Positions 29,336 through 33,478 of a DNA stretch of 33,478 bases are shown here, piece by piece. The notes beneath the pieces are model-generated. The model had not been told where the DNA came from. It was given only the letters and a program-made list of their open reading frames with translations, and did no database searches. Location of the stretch: positions 1-33,478 of the forward strand of contig JABHWT010000081.1 of assembly GCA_018657645.1 (NCBI GenBank). Reading direction: 5' to 3'. Numbering within the stretch: position 1 is the stretch's first letter; each line of letters opens with the position of its first letter. The translations under genes were made by a program, and so were the position numbers. Source of the stretch: Halieaceae bacterium (lineage in GTDB: Bacteria > Pseudomonadota > Gammaproteobacteria > Pseudomonadales > Halieaceae).

Positions 29336-31483
29336 ATGATTTATTCTGGTCAATCCATAAACGTCGAGTTACTCGACGGCGGTATCGCCGAATTTAAGTT
29401 CGATCTGCGGGGCGAGTCTGTTAACAAATTTGACCGTGCGACCTTGGAGGATCTTGGCGCCGCAGTCACCGCAGTGAAGGCCGACGCCGGGGTTAAGGGC
29501 TTGATTGTTACGTCTGGCAAAGGCGTCTTTATCGTGGGTGCAGATATCACTGAATTTGTCGACTTATTCAAGCACGATGAGGAGGCCATTGCCCACTGGT
29601 GCACCTTGTCCAATGCCGTATTCAACTCTTTTGAAGATCTGCCGGTTCCCACCGTGTGTGCTATTAATGGGTTTGCATTGGGGGGTGGTTTGGAAATGGC
29701 CCTGTGCTGTGATTATCGCATTATGAGCAACCAGGCGCAGGTAGGCTTTCCCGAAGTGAAACTCGGTATATACCCTGGCTTTGGTGGAACGGTGCGCCTG
29801 CCTCGTGTGAGTAGCCCGCAAACTGCAGTGGAGTGGATATGCACGGGAGGCCAGCACCGTGCCAACAAGGCACTTGAAGATGGTGTGGTGGATGCTGTTG
29901 TTGAGCCCGACGTATTACGCCAATGCGCTCTGGATCTGGTGAAGCAGTGCATTGCCGGCGAGAGGGATTTTCAGTCGGCACGGGGGAAAAAACTGTTGCC
30001 GCTGGGCTTGCCCGAAGCAGAAGCAAGCACTGTCTTCGAAGCTCTGGAAGAATCTGTCTCGGGGCGAACAGGCAGTAACTTTCCCGCTCCCCTAGCAGCA
30101 CTGAAAGCCATGCAAGCCAACTCGGGTATGGCTCGCGATGCCGCCCTGCGAGTAGAGGGCAATGGCTTTGCCAAAATCGCGAGAACACCACAGGCAACGG
30201 CAATGGTTGGCGTGTTTCTTGCCGATCAGGCGGTTAAAACAGCTAATCGCTCTCTGTCGCAGGGAGCCATGCCGGTTAACCAGGCGGCAACCTTGGGCGC
30301 CGGTATCATGGGAGGGGGCATTGCTCATTTATCGGCTTTGAAGGGCACGCCGGTTGTGATGAAGGATATTGCGGATGCCGCTCTTGATTTGGGTATGAGT
30401 CAGGCCTCCAAGCTGCTGTCAAAGCGGGTTAGTCGCGGGCAAATGGCGGCCGAGAAAATGGATGCGATACTCTCATCTATCCATCCCACCCAGTCCTATG
30501 ATGAATTCGGCACAATAGATGTTGTGATAGAGGCGATAGTCGAGAATGAAGCCATCAAGCAATCGGTGCTTACCGAGGCCGAGGCAGTATTAAAGGACAA
30601 CGCTCTTTTGGCGTCCAATACTTCAACTATCTCCATCACTCGACTAGCGTCAACACTGGAACGGCCGGAGAACTTTGCCGGTATGCACTTTTTTAATCCG
30701 GTGCATATGATGCCACTGGTTGAGGTTATCCGCGGAGAGAAAACCTCGCCGCAAACTATTGCGACACTGGTAGCGTATGCGACGAAACTGGGCAAGAATC
30801 CGATCGTAGTTAACGACTGCCCCGGTTTTCTTGTCAATAGAGTATTGTTCCCCTATTTTGCTGGCTTTTCGATGCTTTTGCGCGATGGCGCAGACCTCCA
30901 GGCCGTCGACCGGGCAATGGAAGCGTTTGGTTGGCCCATGGGGCCGGCTTATCTAATGGATGTTATAGGCGTGGATACTTGTGTTCACTGTGTCGAAGTC
31001 ATGGCACAAGGGTTTCCAGATCGTATGCAGTACGATTTTAAAGATATGTCTCAGGTCATGTTTGAGAATCAGCGCCTGGGCCAGAAAAACGGTGTTGGTT
31101 TTTACAAATACGAAGCGGACAGCAAGGGGCGAAAGCAAAAGACAGTGGACGAGGCTTCCTACGCGCTCATTAAGCCTCATGTCGCCGAAGCAGCTGAATT
31201 TGACGAGAGCGACATTGTGGCTCGCATGATGGTTCCATTGTGTACGGAAATAGTACGTTGCCTGGAAGATAATATAGTTGGATCGGCAGCTGAAGCCGAT
31301 ATGGCGCTCATTCACGGTATTAGTTTTCCCGTTTTCCGTGGAGGGGCATTGCGTCATATCGATTCTATCGGTGTAAGACAGTTTGTAGATTTGTGTGATA
31401 AATATGCCCATTTGGGCCGAATCTATGAGGCCCCGCAATTGCTCAAGGATATGGCAGCCAGCGGCAGGTCATTTTTCGGCTGA
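29336..31483 (+). CDS. fadB: fatty acid oxidation complex alpha subunit (enoyl-CoA hydratase / 3-hydroxyacyl-CoA dehydrogenase)
   Basis: 715 aa, FIVGADITEF, NGFALGGGLEMALCCDYRI, AATLGAGIMGGGIAH; resembles FadB more than FadJ in its N-terminus. Confidence 0.93.
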   Translation: MIYSGQSINVELLDGGIAEFKFDLRGESVNKFDRATLEDLGAAVTAVKADAGVKGLIVTSGKGVFIVGADITEFVDLFKHDEEAIAHWCTLSNAVFNSFEDLPVPTVCAINGFALGGGLEMALCCDYRIMSNQAQVGFPEVKLGIYPGFGGTVRLPRVSSPQTAVEWICTGGQHRANKALEDGVVDAVVEPDVLRQCALDLVKQCIAGERDFQSARGKKLLPLGLPEAEASTVFEALEESVSGRTGSNFPAPLAALKAMQANSGMARDAALRVEGNGFAKIARTPQATAMVGVFLADQAVKTANRSLSQGAMPVNQAATLGAGIMGGGIAHLSALKGTPVVMKDIADAALDLGMSQASKLLSKRVSRGQMAAEKMDAILSSIHPTQSYDEFGTIDVVIEAIVENEAIKQSVLTEAEAVLKDNALLASNTSTISITRLASTLERPENFAGMHFFNPVHMMPLVEVIRGEKTSPQTIATLVAYATKLGKNPIVVNDCPGFLVNRVLFPYFAGFSMLLRDGADLQAVDRAMEAFGWPMGPAYLMDVIGVDTCVHCVEVMAQGFPDRMQYDFKDMSQVMFENQRLGQKNGVGFYKYEADSKGRKQKTVDEASYALIKPHVAEAAEFDESDIVARMMVPLCTEIVRCLEDNIVGSAAEADMALIHGISFPVFRGGALRHIDSIGVRQFVDLCDKYAHLGRIYEAPQLLKDMAASGRSFFG

Positions 31484-31581
31484 CTCCGATAGGGGGCGGA
31501 TGCGGCCTGATAGTGTGAAAAGAGCGCGTGCTATGGAACCAACACATTGATCTGCACTCTGAACAATAGTGAAATCAATAA

Positions 31582-32577
31582 GTGGGACAGACACACGTGA
31601 GCAACAAGCGCCTTTTCCCCCCTGTAGCATCTTCGGAAATTACGCCGGAGTCTGCCTACCTTTCCCGTCGAACATTCATGCGGGCAAGCGCTGCACTACT
31701 CACTACTGGAATTGCCGCCGACTCTGGATCGGCAAGTCCCAGGACCGGGGGTGAAGCGCTCAATTATCAGCGGGCTAGCCCGTCTGCCAATGGTTTTCAT
31801 ACGGCGGAGGACCAGACACCCCAAGACGATGTTGCAGCCTACTGCAATTTCTATGAATTTGGGACTGAAAAGAGCGATCCCGCAAGCTATGCCCATGAAA
31901 TGAGCGTGGACCCCTGGAGCATTGAAGTGGATGGCGAGGTGTCCAGGCCCGGAAAATTGCACCTGGAAGATATTATGTCGGGTTTTGACCTGGAGGAGCG
32001 TATCTACAGACTGCGCTGTGTCGAAGCCTGGTCGATGGTAGTGCCCTGGGTAGGCTTCCCCTTGGCTAAGCTCTTAGCGCGCTTTGAACCCACCACCAGA
32101 GCCCGATATGTGGAATTTAGTACCCTATACGACAGCCAGCAAATGCGAGGCACTCGCTCCTTAACTGGCCTTATCGAGTGGCCCTACCGGGAAGGTTTGC
32201 GCCTGGATGAGGCACTGCACCCACTGACCCTGCTCTCGGTGGGGATGTATGGAAAAACGCTACCCAATCAGAATGGCGCGCCGATCCGGCTGGTGGTTCC
32301 ATGGAAATATGGCTTCAAAAGCATTAAGTCGATCGTCAAAATTCGTCTGGTCGAGAAACAGCCAGTTACTTCCTGGGAGCTTTTTGCTCCCAGCGAGTAT
32401 GGGTTCTACTCTAATGTAAATCCCGAGGTAGACCACCCGCGTTGGAGTCAGAAATCAGAGCGCAGGCTGCCATCCACCTTGTTCCGTCCAAATCGTATTG
32501 AAACCAAAAAATTCAACGGCTACGAAGAACAGGTGGCCAGCTTGTACACCAGTATGGACTTGAAAAAACAGTACTGA
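31582..32577 (+). CDS. msrP: protein-methionine-sulfoxide reductase catalytic subunit MsrP
   Basis: TAT signal SRRTFMRASAAL; molybdopterin Cys motif YRLRCVEAWSMVVPWVGFPLAKLL. Start 31582 or GTG 31597. Confidence 0.95.
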   Translation: MGQTHVSNKRLFPPVASSEITPESAYLSRRTFMRASAALLTTGIAADSGSASPRTGGEALNYQRASPSANGFHTAEDQTPQDDVAAYCNFYEFGTEKSDPASYAHEMSVDPWSIEVDGEVSRPGKLHLEDIMSGFDLEERIYRLRCVEAWSMVVPWVGFPLAKLLARFEPTTRARYVEFSTLYDSQQMRGTRSLTGLIEWPYREGLRLDEALHPLTLLSVGMYGKTLPNQNGAPIRLVVPWKYGFKSIKSIVKIRLVEKQPVTSWELFAPSEYGFYSNVNPEVDHPRWSQKSERRLPSTLFRPNRIETKKFNGYEEQVASLYTSMDLKKQY

Positions 32578-32579
32578 GT

Positions 32580-33170
32580 ATGGAGCGCCTGGTCAGACTC
32601 TGTGTGTTCTCCCTGTGCTTGCTACCGTTTTCATGGCTGGCTTTTGCTGCAATTGGAGGCCGTCTGGGACCGGACCCGGCTGAACTTATAATGCACTTTA
32701 CCGGGGAGTGGGCGGCCAGGATGTTGGTATTGACCCTGCTGGTAACGCCACTGCGGCAATGGACTCGCTGGAGTCTTGTTCTTAAGCTGCGCCGAATGCT
32801 AGGTTTGTACGCTTTCTTTTATAGCATTATTCACCTGGCTGCTTTTGGCCATTTCTATGTTGGCTGGTCGTGGGTGTTCCTTTTGGATGAGTTAGCGGAG
32901 AGGCCCTATATTAGCCTCGGCTTCGCTGCATGGCTGCTAATGCTGCCACTGGCCATAACGTCGACACGGGCCATGCAGCGTCGGTTGCGCAGGCACTGGC
33001 GCCGACTGCATCGTCTGGTTTATCCGGCGGCGGTGCTGGTTTGCTGCCATATCTTGTGGCAGGCACGGTCTGATTTAGGCGAGGCCCTACTCTACATCGC
33101 TTTATTCGGTTCTCTGCTGGGTTGGCGTATCGCTCGCCTGTACAGAGAAAAGCACGCGCGCTCTTCCTGA
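32580..33170 (+). CDS. msrQ: heme-binding membrane subunit MsrQ
   Basis: Multi-TM ferric-reductase-like protein; TGEWAARMLVLTLLVTPLRQ, RRMLGLYAFFYSIIHLAAF; directly follows msrP. Confidence 0.94.
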   Translation: MERLVRLCVFSLCLLPFSWLAFAAIGGRLGPDPAELIMHFTGEWAARMLVLTLLVTPLRQWTRWSLVLKLRRMLGLYAFFYSIIHLAAFGHFYVGWSWVFLLDELAERPYISLGFAAWLLMLPLAITSTRAMQRRLRRHWRRLHRLVYPAAVLVCCHILWQARSDLGEALLYIALFGSLLGWRIARLYREKHARSS

Positions 33171-33219
33171 TACGATGTAAACAGGGGTGGCGCGACCTGT
33201 CTGGGGCCACTATTTCCTC

Positions 33220-33236
33220 TCGAAAGCTCGATTTTT
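33220..33236 (+). terminator. weak candidate intrinsic terminator after msrQ
   Basis: TCGA-AAGC-TCGA followed by TTTTT; the stem is short. Confidence 0.25.
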
Positions 33237-33298
33237 AACCAATATGTGATGAGCCTCAAAATATCTCGAATATTTATACATTATTTCGATTAAAACCC

Positions 33299-33326
33299 TT
33301 GCAGGAGAGGGAACGATACGTATAAT
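33299..33326 (+). promoter_or_regulatory. rRNA operon P1-type promoter with A+T-rich UP region and GC-rich discriminator
   Basis: TTGCAG (33299-33304) - 16 bp - TATAAT (33321-33326) followed by GCGCTCC; A/T-rich tract 33255-33295 upstream. Confidence 0.8.
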
Positions 33327-33382
33327 GCGCTCCTCGGTCAGGGCGAGCCCTGTCGAATGCTTGTGTCCCAGCGATATTAAGC

Positions 33383-33424
33383 GTTGTTTAACAAGAAGAT
33401 GAAGACAGATGTGTGGGCACTTGT
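33383..33424 (+). promoter_or_regulatory. rRNA leader boxA antitermination site and 5' 16S processing-region sequence
   Basis: GTTGTTTAACAA resembles boxA; followed by GACAGATGTGTGGGCACTTG, the sequence typical upstream of gammaproteobacterial 16S rRNA. Confidence 0.82.
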
Positions 33425-33478
33425 TGATGTAGTCGTCACGACTATCAGACACAAGTGACTCATAAATTCGTTAATGAA

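Noticed and set aside
33210-33452. 80 aa minus-strand ORF at the right end
   Set aside because: It lies antisense across the rRNA promoter and boxA leader; typical spurious ORF next to rrn operons.

Overview
This 33.5 kb window looks like a gammaproteobacterial chromosome segment, probably from a marine OMG-type or Halieaceae-like relative (inferred from gene content and order). It is densely coding and mostly housekeeping. Left to right: an incomplete or flanking repeat-like element with ~37 bp terminal inverted repeats (1-284); ribF-ileS-lspA-ispH; a type IVa minor pilin cluster (fimT/fimU-like, pilV, pilW, pilX, pilY1, pilE) convergent with pilS-pilR; nadE; bamD; rluD-pgeF-clpB; a DUF4124 protein; ilvI-ilvH with a long structured leader; an opposite-strand class II ilvC with divergent ilvY; pssA; fadB without an adjacent fadA; msrP-msrQ; and, at the right edge, a textbook rRNA-operon promoter and boxA leader whose 16S gene should begin just outside the window. 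I see no CRISPR array, prophage, defence island or obvious new multi-gene system. The best candidates for new biology are (a) the ilvI leader, which has mutually exclusive pairings and may be an instance of the ilvB-OMG candidate RNA class, (b) the palindromic TIR element at the left edge, and (c) the ilvC locus, where an enteric-type ilvY-ilvC cassette sits inverted in the usual ilvI-ilvH-ilvC-pssA context.
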